NCBI RefSeq assembly: GCF_017876575.1
Contig: NZ_JAGIOE010000001.1
Location: 2,666,001-2,730,000, forward strand
Length of the DNA stretch: 64,000 nucleotides
Direction of reading: 5' to 3'
Source: Paeniglutamicibacter psychrophenolicus
Lineage (GTDB): Bacteria; Actinomycetota; Actinomycetes; Actinomycetales; Micrococcaceae
The position numbers and the translations under genes are program-made. Positions 1 through 8,877 of the stretch are shown piece by piece. The notes under the pieces are model-generated. The model saw only the letters and a program-made list of their open reading frames with translations. It was not told the origin of the DNA and ran no database searches. Each line of letters begins with the position of its first letter. Position 1 is the stretch's first letter.

Positions 1-500
1 CAGCCGATACCTTCCGTGCCGCTGCAGCCGAACAGCTGGCCACCTGGGGCGACCGCGTGGGGGTACCCACCGTCAAGTCCGACGTCGATGGCGCCGACCC
101 GGCATCCGTTGCCTTTGAGGCAGTGACCGCCGGCATCGAGCAGGAGGTCGACATCGTCATGATCGACACCGCCGGCCGCCTGCAGAACAAGGTCGGCCTG
201 ATGGACGAACTTGGCAAGATCAAGCGAGTCATTGAAAAGAAGGCAACCGTAGACGAGGTCCTATTGGTCCTGGATGCGACCACCGGGCAGAACGGCCTGA
301 ACCAGGCCAAGGTCTTCTCCGAGGTCGTCAACGTCACCGGCATCGTCCTCACGAAGCTCGACGGCACCGCCAAAGGCGGCATCGTCGTGGCCATCCAGCG
401 TCAGCTCGGTGTTCCGGTCAAGCTGGTCGGCCTGGGCGAAGGCCCGGACGACCTGGCACCGTTTGATGCCGAAGCGTTCGTCGACGCACTACTGGATTAA
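1..500 (+). CDS. ftsY: Signal recognition particle receptor FtsY, 3' part
   Basis: The reading frame is open from the window edge (codons from base 3) to TAA at 498-500 and gives the C-terminal part of the FtsY NG GTPase domain. Visible motifs are ADTFRAAA near the start, the switch DTAGRLQNK, the guanine-specificity motif TKLDGTAKGG, and the closing GLGEGPDDLAPFD. FtsY is the membrane docking GTPase that meets the Ffh-nascent-chain complex and hands it to SecYEG. The N-terminal membrane-targeting region lies outside the window. The partner gene ffh is at 21.3 kb, so the two SRP GTPase genes share one neighbourhood as in other actinobacteria. Confidence 0.98.
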   Translation, partial: ADTFRAAAAEQLATWGDRVGVPTVKSDVDGADPASVAFEAVTAGIEQEVDIVMIDTAGRLQNKVGLMDELGKIKRVIEKKATVDEVLLVLDATTGQNGLNQAKVFSEVVNVTGIVLTKLDGTAKGGIVVAIQRQLGVPVKLVGLGEGPDDLAPFDAEAFVDALLD

Positions 501-529
501 TCCTGCAGATCAGAGACACCTTTGATGCC

Positions 530-571
530 TGCGAACGGCGGTCATGGAACCATACATGGCCGCCGTTCGCA
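530..571 (+). terminator. Stem-loop after ftsY
   Basis: A 12-base arm (530-541) is perfectly complementary to 560-571 around a 17-base loop, just downstream of the ftsY stop. There is no clear T run, as is common in high-GC actinobacteria, so it is a probable rather than certain terminator. Confidence 0.6.
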
Positions 572-667
572 TATCCAGAGAAATTGGGTATGAAGCATTG
601 ATCTTCGGGTGGACGGGGTGTAGATCTTTAGACACGGGGAAGTCTGGAATAACTTGGGGGGAATATT

Positions 668-1375
668 GTGGGGAAGTTATTGCGTTTGGGGATGACTTTG
701 TGGCTTGCGCTTGCCTTGGTTGGGTGTGGAGGCTCAACGAACCAATCAGATATCAGTCAGTCGGCGGCCGCCCAATCATCTGCTGAAGCGCTGAAGGCTG
801 AACAAACAAGGAAAGCTGCTGCGTCATCTTATGAAGCTGCACAAGAATCGGCTCTCGCCGAAGAACAGGCTGCTGCCGAATCGTCAGCTGCTGCACAAGC
901 CGAAGCAGATGAGCTGGCCGCTGAGGCATCTGCAGAAGCCGAAGCGGAGGCAAGTGCTAAAGCTGAGGCAGAGGCGGCAGCCGCTGCAGCAAAAAAGAGC
1001 AAACTGGCGATTAGGAACGCAGAGCCAGTCAGTGCCCGCAAACTAGCAAAGCTTGTCAAAAACCCGGACAACTACAAGGGTGACGTGATTGTTGTCTATG
1101 GTGAAATCACACAATTTGATGCAGCCACAGGTACATGTTCTTTCCGCGCTAATATTGCGAACTCCCGGAAATACGAAACTTGGGATTATGAGTACAATTC
1201 GCTATTTACTGCTGGCGACGGTGTCGAGGATTGTCCCGCCTTGGATGATTTTGTGGCCGATGATCAGGTCAAGATGACTGCGACATCGTTGGGTTCGTTG
1301 AGCTATGACACCCAGATCGGTGGCAGCACAACTGTGCCGTATTTCCAAGTGGAAAAGATTTCGATGCTCAAGTAG
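668..1375 (+). CDS. Secreted lipoprotein with Ala/Glu-rich coiled-coil linker
   Basis: 235 residues with a GTG start behind a G-rich Shine-Dalgarno sequence (about 655-661). Residues 1-20 form a lipoprotein signal peptide with lipobox LVGC (Cys20). Residues about 25-110 are an extremely low-complexity Ala/Glu/Ser stretch built from short AEAEA- and AAQE-like repeats, likely a helical or coiled spacer that crosses the cell wall. Residues about 120-235 are a compact domain (KLVKNPDNYKGD, VYGEITQFDA, two Cys) that looks like a small extracytoplasmic beta domain; I cannot name its family. The domain part is visibly less GC-rich than the flanking genes. It stands alone, followed by a strong terminator. 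Function unknown. Confidence 0.8.
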   Translation: MGKLLRLGMTLWLALALVGCGGSTNQSDISQSAAAQSSAEALKAEQTRKAAASSYEAAQESALAEEQAAAESSAAAQAEADELAAEASAEAEAEASAKAEAEAAAAAAKKSKLAIRNAEPVSARKLAKLVKNPDNYKGDVIVVYGEITQFDAATGTCSFRANIANSRKYETWDYEYNSLFTAGDGVEDCPALDDFVADDQVKMTATSLGSLSYDTQIGGSTTVPYFQVEKISMLK

Positions 1376-1416
1376 ACAGGTATAGAAGTCCTCATTCGAG
1401 CATTCATTTAATGTTG

Positions 1417-1444
1417 GGCGGCCACGCAGAACGTGGCCGCCTTT
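1417..1444 (+). terminator. Rho-independent terminator of the lipoprotein gene
   Basis: Perfect 10-bp stem GGCGGCCACG / CGTGGCCGCC (1417-1426 and 1432-1441) with a 5-base loop, followed by TTT. It separates the lipoprotein gene from amt. Confidence 0.8.
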
Positions 1445-1516
1445 CTCATGCCACCAAGATTCGGAAACAAGCACGCAATGTGACAGACACGAGCCTTTTA
1501 CTTCAAAGCCGATTCG

Positions 1517-1532
1517 GTAACCACCGCGAAAC
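1517..1532 (+). promoter_or_regulatory. Putative GlnR box upstream of amt
   Basis: GTAAC-N6-GAAAC lies 86 bases before the amt start. This equals the half-site pair of the GlnR consensus described in Streptomyces (gTnAc-n6-GaAAc). A second GTAAC occurs at 1550-1554, but its partner is poor. It implies nitrogen-starvation activation of amt-glnK by an OmpR-type GlnR encoded elsewhere. Confidence 0.6.
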
Positions 1533-1617
1533 GGTTGGTCGAATCGCATGTAACACCGCCACGGAATTCTTGAATCAGGCGAGAAAGACTCGCGAGCGAT
1601 TCAGGGAGGCGTTAGAC

Positions 1618-2949
1618 ATGGAGCTAACAACGACTCAGGTATGGATGATGGTGTGTGCCGCGCTCGTCCTGCTGATGACCCCGGCACTGGCATTCTTCTA
1701 CGGGGGCATGACCCGGGCCAAGAGTGTGCTGAACATGATGATGATGAGTTTCTCGGCCATTGCCCTCGTCACCGTGGTGTGGGTGCTCTGGGGCAACTCC
1801 ATGGCAGGCGGAGGCGCAAGCCTTGGCGGCCTCATGGGAAATCCGGCAGACGGGTTCGGGATGGGATCCATGCTCGGCACCGACGGCTTCATTGCCGCCG
1901 GTTACGGAGCGACCTTCGCGATCATCACCGTTGCACTGATTTCCGGGGCCGTGGCGGACCGCGCAAAATTCAGCGCCTGGATGGTATTCGTTCCCGTCTG
2001 GGTGACCGTGGTCTACGCACCGATCGCCTTCTGGGTGTGGGGCGGCGGCATCCTCGGCGCCGACGGCGCCATCGGCTCGGTGGTGGGCGAGGCCATTGAC
2101 TTCGCCGGAGGCACCGTGGTGCACATCAACGCCGGCGTTGCCGGATTGATCTTGGCGCTCATCCTTGGCAAGCGCCGCGGATTCGGAAAAGATCCGAGCC
2201 AGCGTCCCCACAACATCCCCTTCGTCATGCTTGGTGCGGCCCTTCTCTGGTTTGGATGGTTCGGATTCAACGGCGGCGCCGCCAGTACCGCCGAGGAAGC
2301 CGGATTGATCTGGGTGAACACCTTGGCAGCCCCCGCTGCAGCATTGCTGGGCTGGATCTTGGTCGAGCGCCTTCGTGATGGCCACAGCACCTCCTTGGGT
2401 GCTGCCTCAGGTATCGTGGCCGGTCTGGTGGCCATCACCCCCGCTTGCGCCAACATCACTCCGGTTGCCGCCATTGGATTGGGCATCGTTGCCGGGGTCG
2501 CCTCGGCCTTGGCCGTGGGGCTGAAGTACCGCTGGGGCTACGACGATTCCCTTGACGTGGTGGGTGTGCACCTGGTCTCCGGCATCATTGGAACCGTGGC
2601 GCTGGGATTCATTGCCCTTCCCGTTGACGGGGTGGGTGGCGGACTCTTCTACGGCGGCGGGTTCGGCCAGCTCTGGGCACAGATCGTTGCCTGCCTGGTG
2701 GTCATGTCCTTCACTGCCATCATGACAGCCATCATCGGCCTTGCCATTCACAAGACCATGGGCTTCCGTATCACCACCGAGCACGAAATCGCCGGCATCG
2801 ACCTGATGCAGCACGCCGAGACCGGCTACGAGTTCGGTGGATTGGGCACCGGCGGCACCTTCGTCCCGCACCCGGCCACGTCGGCACACCTGAAGTCCAC
2901 CGCCGCCGACAAGGATGCGGATCGAGTCAAGGAAGAGGTCAACGCATGA
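1618..2949 (+). CDS. amt: Ammonium transporter, Amt family
   Basis: 443 residues with eleven predicted membrane helices; the usual length. The ATG at 1618 has the Shine-Dalgarno AGGGAGG at 1602-1608; the frame is open further upstream, but that part does not resemble Amt. Family signatures: FFYGGMTR near residue 27, DFAGGTVVHINAG with Asp161 and His169, and GVHLVSG with His318, the twin pore histidines (H168/H318 in E. coli AmtB). The protein imports ammonium at low external concentration. Its stop overlaps the glnK start (ATGA), so the two are translationally coupled; GlnK plugs the Amt pore when nitrogen is sufficient. The GlnR-type box upstream suggests induction under nitrogen limitation. 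Confidence 0.96.
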   Translation: MELTTTQVWMMVCAALVLLMTPALAFFYGGMTRAKSVLNMMMMSFSAIALVTVVWVLWGNSMAGGGASLGGLMGNPADGFGMGSMLGTDGFIAAGYGATFAIITVALISGAVADRAKFSAWMVFVPVWVTVVYAPIAFWVWGGGILGADGAIGSVVGEAIDFAGGTVVHINAGVAGLILALILGKRRGFGKDPSQRPHNIPFVMLGAALLWFGWFGFNGGAASTAEEAGLIWVNTLAAPAAALLGWILVERLRDGHSTSLGAASGIVAGLVAITPACANITPVAAIGLGIVAGVASALAVGLKYRWGYDDSLDVVGVHLVSGIIGTVALGFIALPVDGVGGGLFYGGGFGQLWAQIVACLVVMSFTAIMTAIIGLAIHKTMGFRITTEHEIAGIDLMQHAETGYEFGGLGTGGTFVPHPATSAHLKSTAADKDADRVKEEVNA

Positions 2950-3284
2950 AACTCGTGACAGCCATCATCCGGCCCGAAAAGACCGACCAGATCCGGGAGG
3001 CACTCGAGTCCTACGGAGTCCAGGGTATGACCATCAGCCAAGCCAGCGGTTACGGTCGGCAGCGCGGACACACGCAGGTCTACCGGGGCGCCGAATACAC
3101 GGTCGACCTCCTTCCCAAGGTCCGCCTCGAAATCCTGGTGGAAGAGGACTCCTGCGACGACATCCTGGATGTCTTGATCTCCACGGCCAACACCGGCAGC
3201 GCAGGTGACGGGAAGATCTGGGTCACCCACGTGGAAGAAGTGATCCGGGTCCGCACCGGGGAGCGCGGCATGGCCGCGGTGTAG
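2946..3284 (+). CDS. glnK: PII nitrogen regulatory protein GlnK
   Basis: 112 residues, the full PII length. The T-loop retains Tyr51 in RGAEYTVD, the site that GlnD modifies (adenylylation in Corynebacterium and Streptomyces). TGSAGDGKIWV (about 83-93) and RTGERG (103-108) are the ATP/2-oxoglutarate-binding loops. It is coupled to amt through ATGA and followed by a strong terminator, so amt-glnK is a closed two-gene unit. In Streptomyces the next genes are glnD and ffh. Here no glnD follows, although the modifiable tyrosine is intact, so the enzyme must be elsewhere or lost. Confidence 0.97.
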   Translation: MKLVTAIIRPEKTDQIREALESYGVQGMTISQASGYGRQRGHTQVYRGAEYTVDLLPKVRLEILVEEDSCDDILDVLISTANTGSAGDGKIWVTHVEEVIRVRTGERGMAAV

Positions 3285-3300
3285 TCCGACGAATACGAGA

Positions 3301-3344
3301 ATGCGGGTTGGTCCATTCTGAATGAATGGACCAACCCGCATTTC
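3301..3344 (+). terminator. Terminator of amt-glnK, bidirectional
   Basis: Perfect 17-bp inverted repeat (3301-3317 and 3325-3341) with a 7-base loop, followed by TT on the plus strand and preceded by A-rich sequence. It sits between the convergent glnK and the teichoic-acid-type gene, so it probably serves both directions. Confidence 0.85.
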
Positions 3345-3378
3345 TGTGTGTCTGCTTCGTTGAACGGCGAGGAGGGAG

Positions 3379-4692
3379 TCAGGAGTCGTCCCCGTCGTCG
3401 CCGGAGTCTGTTGAGTCCACGGCGCTGCCACGGAGCTCGTATGACTGCAACTGCTGTTCCCGGCCCTTGATCAGTGTGTCGATCGCCCCGATGAAGTCCG
3501 TTGTTGACGAGCCGCGTTGGCGATCCCCAAAATAGAACGCACGCATCTGCAGGCGTTCCTCACTCGGGGCCGCGTTGAGATGCGTGGCCATTGAGGCGAG
3601 CAAGGAGTCTTGGGTTGAATCGCTGATCACCGGGCATGCCCTGCTGACGGGAACTTCCCGATTCAGCTTCTCCAAGTCGTTTCGACGATCGGTGAGAATC
3701 AGCGGCTTTGCCGGGTGCAAGTACAGGAAATCCAGGCCCACGCTCGACACATCGGTGACCAACGCGTCAATGTCTTCGAAGAGCGCCAGGATGTTCTGGG
3801 CTTCGGCAATCACGTGTTGGGCGCCGGCGGTGTTGTGTTCTTCAAGGATTTCACTGATCCGCGTGTGTGCACTTGCGACTGCGGATGTCGTTGACGTCAG
3901 GATGCGTGGATGAGGCTTGTAGATGACCCGCGTGTCTGGGAGGGCCACCAATGCCTCGATGATCCTCTCGCCAAAGAGATCCATGGAGGTGTAGTTGTTT
4001 GCATCGTTCTCACCTTCCCACGTGGGCGCATACATCACGGTCCTGCCGGTGAATGCGGGAAGTTCGGACTCAAAACGCGAGTCCAACTGTGGCCTGCCAA
4101 CGCTGAGAAGTTTGTCCAGGTCGAAATCCAGTAGGACCGCCTTGTGGCGTTCAACGGCGGCCGGGCCGGCAACAAAGATCTTGTCGTAGGCCTTCGCTTG
4201 GTTCGAGACCATTGAAAGCTTGTCGCTCTCGCCATGGTTGACATGGACGTGTACCGGTCTGCTGGCGCTCAGGGACTGGAAATTCGCCACACCGTTGTTG
4301 ACGTAGAGGCAAAGCTTGAAATCGTTGAAGTTGTAGAAGTTCACGAGGTCGTCCAAACGGCGGACGTAGATCTTGGGGAGGTCCGTCAACTTCCTGAAAT
4401 GGCGCATCGTGGGCACCTTCCGGAAGACGAGCACGACTCGGTGGAGCTCGTGGAGCTTCTCCAAGGTGGGGATCCACTGTTCAAGTTGGTAGGCCTTGTT
4501 GACCACGTCGCTGAAGTAGACCACGACGTCTCCGGCCACCGGAATATGGTCCAGTTCGTGATTGGCAACGGTTGCCGTGCCCAGGCCAAGCCATCTTCTG
4601 GTCTTGAGGCCCGGTTTGGAGCTGATCGCTGCCTTGAGCTGTTGGCTCAACCAATCCTTCATCGTGCCGGTCACCTGCTTCCGTCTTTTCAT
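3379..4692 (-). CDS. CDP-glycerol glycerophosphotransferase family protein (TagF-like)
   Basis: About 437 residues. The C-terminal two thirds carry the marks of the Glyphos_transf family: HVNHGESDKLSM (catalytic-type His), YAPTWEGE, YKPHP, and TDVSSVGLDFLYLHPAKPLIL. The family transfers glycerol- or ribitol-phosphate units from CDP-activated donors onto wall teichoic acid or related anionic glycopolymers at the inner membrane face. There is no signal peptide. Two starts have good ribosome sites: ATG 4692 (GGAG, 7-base spacing) and ATG 4662 (AGGTGA, 8-base spacing); the frame is open to 4767. The C-terminus is short and acidic (DSGDDGDDS). The next gene on the same strand is a TagE-type glycosyltransferase, supporting a cell-wall polymer role. 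Confidence 0.85.
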   Translation of the reverse strand: MKRRKQVTGTMKDWLSQQLKAAISSKPGLKTRRWLGLGTATVANHELDHIPVAGDVVVYFSDVVNKAYQLEQWIPTLEKLHELHRVVLVFRKVPTMRHFRKLTDLPKIYVRRLDDLVNFYNFNDFKLCLYVNNGVANFQSLSASRPVHVHVNHGESDKLSMVSNQAKAYDKIFVAGPAAVERHKAVLLDFDLDKLLSVGRPQLDSRFESELPAFTGRTVMYAPTWEGENDANNYTSMDLFGERIIEALVALPDTRVIYKPHPRILTSTTSAVASAHTRISEILEEHNTAGAQHVIAEAQNILALFEDIDALVTDVSSVGLDFLYLHPAKPLILTDRRNDLEKLNREVPVSRACPVISDSTQDSLLASMATHLNAAPSEERLQMRAFYFGDRQRGSSTTDFIGAIDTLIKGREQQLQSYELRGSAVDSTDSGDDGDDS

Positions 4693-4897
4693 GCCCGTTC
4701 TCCGGCCGGCACAACGTCCGGCGAGAAACGGGAAATTCAATATGTGCCTTGCCCTCAAAGCTGGCATCGCAACCTGTGTGCTTCATGAGGGTGAGCTTGA
4801 TGGAACCAATCTTCCGGCACAGAAGTGAGTATTGATAGGGCGGGGCTGGTAGCCGCGGTCCGCGGATCCTGGCGCGCGAAGACGGGGATTCCTCTCG

Positions 4898-6742
4898 CTA
4901 TTTGAAGCTCAGGTTTCCGTAGGCGGTGAAATAGGGCACAGAAGCCGGTTTGGGCGTGGCGCCGAGGCGTATGGTGCGAGTCAGACCGCCAACGTCAAGG
5001 ACGGCGTTGATGTCCAACGCATCGGAACCCGGAAGTTGGGCGCGCAACGAGGAGGGAATCCTGAAACCGAAGATGCCATCCGATTCGCTGTACGGTTCGA
5101 ACGTCTTTCCCTGGCTGGCGTCGGTTCCCCGTTCGGTGACAACGAGCGTGAGGCCCCCAAGCTGTTCGGAGCCGGTGTTGACGGCGACCTCCAGGTCGGT
5201 GTCACCGTCCGCATGGAACCGCAGCCCGGCCAGCCGAACCGTGGCAGCCGCGAGGACCTCGCGGTTCTTCTTGTTCAGTCGGGCCATTTCGAGGGCTTCC
5301 TTCCATTGGGTGAAGATCTTCTCGCTGCTGTATTGCCTGGCCGTTTGGAACGCGTGGGCAGACATCTCGGCGCACAACGCATCATCGTCCAGGAGCCGGG
5401 CCACGGCCCTGGCGGCCGCTTCCTGGTCGCCAAAGGGGATCAGGAAACCGTTGCGTCCATCCTCGATGACGTCCCGGGGACCGAAGTCCACGTCGTAGGC
5501 GACCGGTACACAGCCGTGGGCCTGGGCCTCGAGGATCGCCAGCGATTGCCCTTCGAACTTGCTGCACAGCAGCAGGACACCTGCCTTCGCCAGGCGCCGT
5601 GGCACATCATGGACGTGCCCGTGGAAGCTCACCAGGTGACCGATATTGAGGTGATCGACGTGTTCTTCCAGGACCGGGCGTTGGTCCCCATCCCCGATCA
5701 GGTCCAGGTGGACAGGAACGTTTGTCGCGGCCACGGCGTTGACGATGTCTATGACCGCCCCGATGTTCTTGCCCTTGGTGAACCGGCCCACGTGGAGCAC
5801 CTTGCCCGGTTCCCGGTCCTCGAATGCAGGCAACACGGCGGGCCCGTCCACGGGGTTGCTGATGACCACGGTGTTGGAACCGTCGCCGAACCTCTGCACA
5901 AAGGCGGTGCGCTGGGATTCGGTCAGGAAGGTGATGCCGTCCCAGGCGTCGCGGTTGTCAATGATCTTCCGGTGGGCCGGCGACAGCTTCCCGGTGAGCG
6001 TGTCTTGTCCGGCGGTGACATGCGTGCTGTGGAAGTTGACGAACTTCAGTGCGGTGGGGTGCTGCCATACGAAGAGGAATCCCGCCGCGAACTTGCTGTC
6101 AATGATCACATCGGCATTGCTTCTGTCGACGAGTTCCGTTAGCCAATGGCGGTAGAGCCGAGCGGCACTGGTGAATTCGTATTGGACGCTTCCGTCGGCG
6201 GTCAGAAGCTGCAGCGTCCTGACTGCTTCGTCGGGATCGTGCGGGGAAGGGAGCGTTGCATCCACCAAGTACACACTGCCGTCGCGTCGATGGTATTCAT
6301 GCTTTGACAACTTGTCGTTACCTGTGGATGCGTAATCGATGCAGAACAAGGACCCGTCAATCGACCGGTCGAGCCGCGCGGCCTCGGTCCAGGGAATCCC
6401 GGCGTCGCGCAACGTCAGCTCGCGACCTCCTGCCGTGGCTGGAGCTTGCTCGGCGTAGTACTCATGGAGATTGAGCAGCGGAACCCCGGGGTGGAGCTTT
6501 CCGTTGGCCTTCAGAGACGTGCGAATTTCGTCGAGCCCGGGGTTTGCGTCGAAGGTCACCACGGCGCTGGGAACGCCCCGCTCGTGGAAGAGCCCGGCAC
6601 GCTTCAGGCACATGGCGGTCATGCCGCCGAAACCCAGTTCGACCGCCCACGTGACCATGAGTGCAGCCCTTGGCGCCCAGTGGGACTGTGCCGGCTGGCT
6701 TACCACGTGGCTCAAATGATTGTGCGTTGGACTGGATTGCAT
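4898..6742 (-). CDS. Glycosyltransferase family 4, TagE-like (teichoic acid glucosyltransferase type)
   Basis: 614 residues, GT-B fold. The C-terminal GT4 half shows HVGRFTKGKNIG (about 325), LIGDGDQR and the signature CSKFEGQSLAILEAQAHG, then VAYDVDFGPRDVIEDGRNG. The FGPRDVI-DG-NG pattern is typical of poly(glycerol-phosphate) alpha-glucosyltransferases (TagE/GtfA). The N-terminal half, with an inserted region before the nucleotide domain, also fits that group. About 110 residues after the GT core form a beta-rich tail. ATG 6742 has AAGGAG 9 bases upstream. It lies upstream of the TagF-like gene on the same strand (about 200 bases apart). Inferred role: sugar decoration of a wall teichoic-acid-like polymer. 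Confidence 0.85.
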   Translation of the reverse strand: MQSSPTHNHLSHVVSQPAQSHWAPRAALMVTWAVELGFGGMTAMCLKRAGLFHERGVPSAVVTFDANPGLDEIRTSLKANGKLHPGVPLLNLHEYYAEQAPATAGGRELTLRDAGIPWTEAARLDRSIDGSLFCIDYASTGNDKLSKHEYHRRDGSVYLVDATLPSPHDPDEAVRTLQLLTADGSVQYEFTSAARLYRHWLTELVDRSNADVIIDSKFAAGFLFVWQHPTALKFVNFHSTHVTAGQDTLTGKLSPAHRKIIDNRDAWDGITFLTESQRTAFVQRFGDGSNTVVISNPVDGPAVLPAFEDREPGKVLHVGRFTKGKNIGAVIDIVNAVAATNVPVHLDLIGDGDQRPVLEEHVDHLNIGHLVSFHGHVHDVPRRLAKAGVLLLCSKFEGQSLAILEAQAHGCVPVAYDVDFGPRDVIEDGRNGFLIPFGDQEAAARAVARLLDDDALCAEMSAHAFQTARQYSSEKIFTQWKEALEMARLNKKNREVLAAATVRLAGLRFHADGDTDLEVAVNTGSEQLGGLTLVVTERGTDASQGKTFEPYSESDGIFGFRIPSSLRAQLPGSDALDINAVLDVGGLTRTIRLGATPKPASVPYFTAYGNLSFK

Positions 6743-7299
6743 TGACTAAGGCTCCTTGGTTGCGTGGATCGGTTGCAGGTTGCCTTCGACCACCGTAGCC
6801 GTTGATCCTTGGTGCTGCACGAGAGCGGACTCTCTTTTCGCGAATTGTGTAGGCCTTTACCTAGGTGATGGACTATCACAGTGGTCCAGGGTCAAGTTTC
6901 GAAGGACCGTGGAAAAGCAGGAACTTATCCACCTGAACCGGCACCGATTTGAGGACGCAGTATCCACGAATTGCATATGCAAGCACGTCTTCCCTTCGAC
7001 TTCCGACGCCATGCTGCCCTGACGATGGCAGGCGGGGCGGTGTTGAAGGTTTGTCTTATCGCGTGGTGCTCGGTGAGAGATTGGCCAGGGGGTGTGGCCG
7101 ATGGCATGGAGTCTGCCAGGCACGCGGAAATTCCGGCGTCAAGCTAGTTCGGGCACCTCGCCGAGGGCACGATCCGAGCTCGGATCGTGCCGTCTTGGAT
7201 CGAGGGCTCCAGCCAAACGGACCCGGGAACATTGGCTGGAGGCATGAAGAATCCACATCGTGACGAAGGAAAATGGATCCTATTGATCGGTGATTCGGA
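6743..7299. other. Intergenic region between divergent genes
   Basis: About 560 bases with no convincing gene on either strand. It holds the upstream region of the glycosyltransferase gene (minus strand) and of the membrane protein gene (plus strand), and one striking palindrome at 7166-7191, listed separately. Confidence 0.6.
7166..7191. promoter_or_regulatory. Perfect 26-bp palindrome
   Basis: The sequence 7166-7191 is a perfect inverted repeat with no spacer, centred on GAGCTC, followed by GTCTT. It could be an operator for a dimeric regulator or a terminator-like hairpin. It lies 109 bases upstream of the membrane protein gene. Confidence 0.5.
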
Positions 7300-8877
7300 T
7301 TGGCCGCGCAAGCTCCGTATATTGAACAGGTGCGCGCCCCTTTTGTTTTGACACCGTATTTGTGGACTTGCCTGGTTCTGGGAGCTTTCTTCATCCCGGT
7401 CATTGTGGTGCTCCCTGCCTCGAACGATCTGTTCGTGCACGCGGCCACACTCGAACAACTGCAGGCAAATTTCTGGGCCCCTCGGGATCCCATGGTGAAC
7501 GAGAACGGGCTGGGAAATCCCTATTTTTCGCCGTACATGGTTCTCTGGGCCGCCGTGGAGAAAGTCACCGGCTTGGGGACGTTCGCCGTTCTGCGACTCG
7601 CGGCCGTCGTGAACCTGGTTCTGTTTCTGACCGGATTTGGGGCCTTTGTGGGCACAATGACTGACAACCGGAAGGCACCGATCTTTTCGCTGGCAGCGGT
7701 GTTCTTCCTCTGGGGCACTGGATTCCTCTACTGGAGCGGATTCATCTCGTTCCCAAGCCTCATTGCGTCGATTGCCTACCCATCGACTTTTGCCGTTGGC
7801 ATGGGGATGTGGCTTTGGGTATGGCTCTCCAGGCTTCTCTTTCGAACGGGTGATTCACATTCGCGGGCCTCGCTCACACTATTCATCGCCGTGGGCGGAG
7901 CATTAGTCGTCCTGTCCCACCAATTCACGGCCGTGGGTGTCTGCCTATACGCGGGGCTGTACGTGCTGAGGCACCACCGCAGGCTTACCCGGAACACATT
8001 GATATGTTTCGCCGTGATAGTGGCCGTCGTACTGTCATCGATTCTGGTGTGGCCGTGGTTCAACCTGCTCTCCTCAACCGGCGGGGTGGAAGGCTTCAAT
8101 GCGGTGCATAAGCCGCTCTACACAGACTTGGTGAAGCGGTACTCGTTGTTGCTTGTCGCCGTCCCTGTGCTGGTCTATCGACTGGCAAAGGACAAGGCCG
8201 ACCCCTTGGTGCTCACCGTCCTGATTTGCCTGGGTGTCTTCGTTTATGGAGGCGTGAGCGGAAATTATTTTTTGGCCAGGATCTTTCCTCCGGTGGCGCT
8301 GCTGAGCCAGATTGCCGTGGGCATTGCCGTAGCCCAGTGGCTGGGTGGCGGACGCAAACGAATCCAGCGGCTATATGCGGCAGCCGCATGTGTTGTCATC
8401 TTGGGCGGGGTGTTTTTCCAAAGCGGATTCCTCAATCTTTTGTTGCCAGGTGCCTACCCCGCGGCACTGGATAAAACTTTCGGATCGCGCATGACCAAGG
8501 GTGACTACCGCTGGCTGACTGCGCATGCCGAACCGGGAGAGTCGGTGATGACCACCAACTGGGACGCACGGGCAATGGCGCCCGGATATGGGATATTTAC
8601 TGTCATGACCGCGTGGCCGGACCCGTTTTTGGGCGACGTCGAGCGGGAGCGGCGTGCCGATTCGCAGGAATTCTTCAGGGCGAATACGGATTCCCGGCGC
8701 AGGGCCGAACTCATGACTAAATACGGCGCACGATGGGTGATTGTGGTCGAGAAGGACGCAGTGGTCCTTGCCGATGATCCGCAATTCAGCTGGGTTGGCG
8801 AACGGCCCGACACCGGGGTGCGCGAGGAGGACACGCTCCGTGGGCGGCAGCAGCTCTTCGAATTCTTAGGGGGATAG
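7300..8877 (+). CDS. Polytopic membrane protein of unknown function (glycosyltransferase-like architecture)
   Basis: About 525 residues from a TTG at 7300; a GTG at 7330 would shorten it by ten residues, and neither has a good ribosome site. There are about ten to eleven membrane helices between residues 15 and 390, then a soluble C-terminal domain of about 130 residues (GDYRWLTAHAEPGESVMTTNW, RWVIVVEKDA). An N-terminal loop with ASNDLFVHAA after helix one, many helices and a C-terminal extracytoplasmic-type domain resemble lipid-linked-sugar-dependent (GT-C) transferases, but I see no decisive motif. It is beside two wall-polymer enzymes, which makes an envelope-glycan role plausible. Function unproven. 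Confidence 0.7.
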   Translation: MAAQAPYIEQVRAPFVLTPYLWTCLVLGAFFIPVIVVLPASNDLFVHAATLEQLQANFWAPRDPMVNENGLGNPYFSPYMVLWAAVEKVTGLGTFAVLRLAAVVNLVLFLTGFGAFVGTMTDNRKAPIFSLAAVFFLWGTGFLYWSGFISFPSLIASIAYPSTFAVGMGMWLWVWLSRLLFRTGDSHSRASLTLFIAVGGALVVLSHQFTAVGVCLYAGLYVLRHHRRLTRNTLICFAVIVAVVLSSILVWPWFNLLSSTGGVEGFNAVHKPLYTDLVKRYSLLLVAVPVLVYRLAKDKADPLVLTVLICLGVFVYGGVSGNYFLARIFPPVALLSQIAVGIAVAQWLGGGRKRIQRLYAAAACVVILGGVFFQSGFLNLLLPGAYPAALDKTFGSRMTKGDYRWLTAHAEPGESVMTTNWDARAMAPGYGIFTVMTAWPDPFLGDVERERRADSQEFFRANTDSRRRAELMTKYGARWVIVVEKDAVVLADDPQFSWVGERPDTGVREEDTLRGRQQLFEFLGG

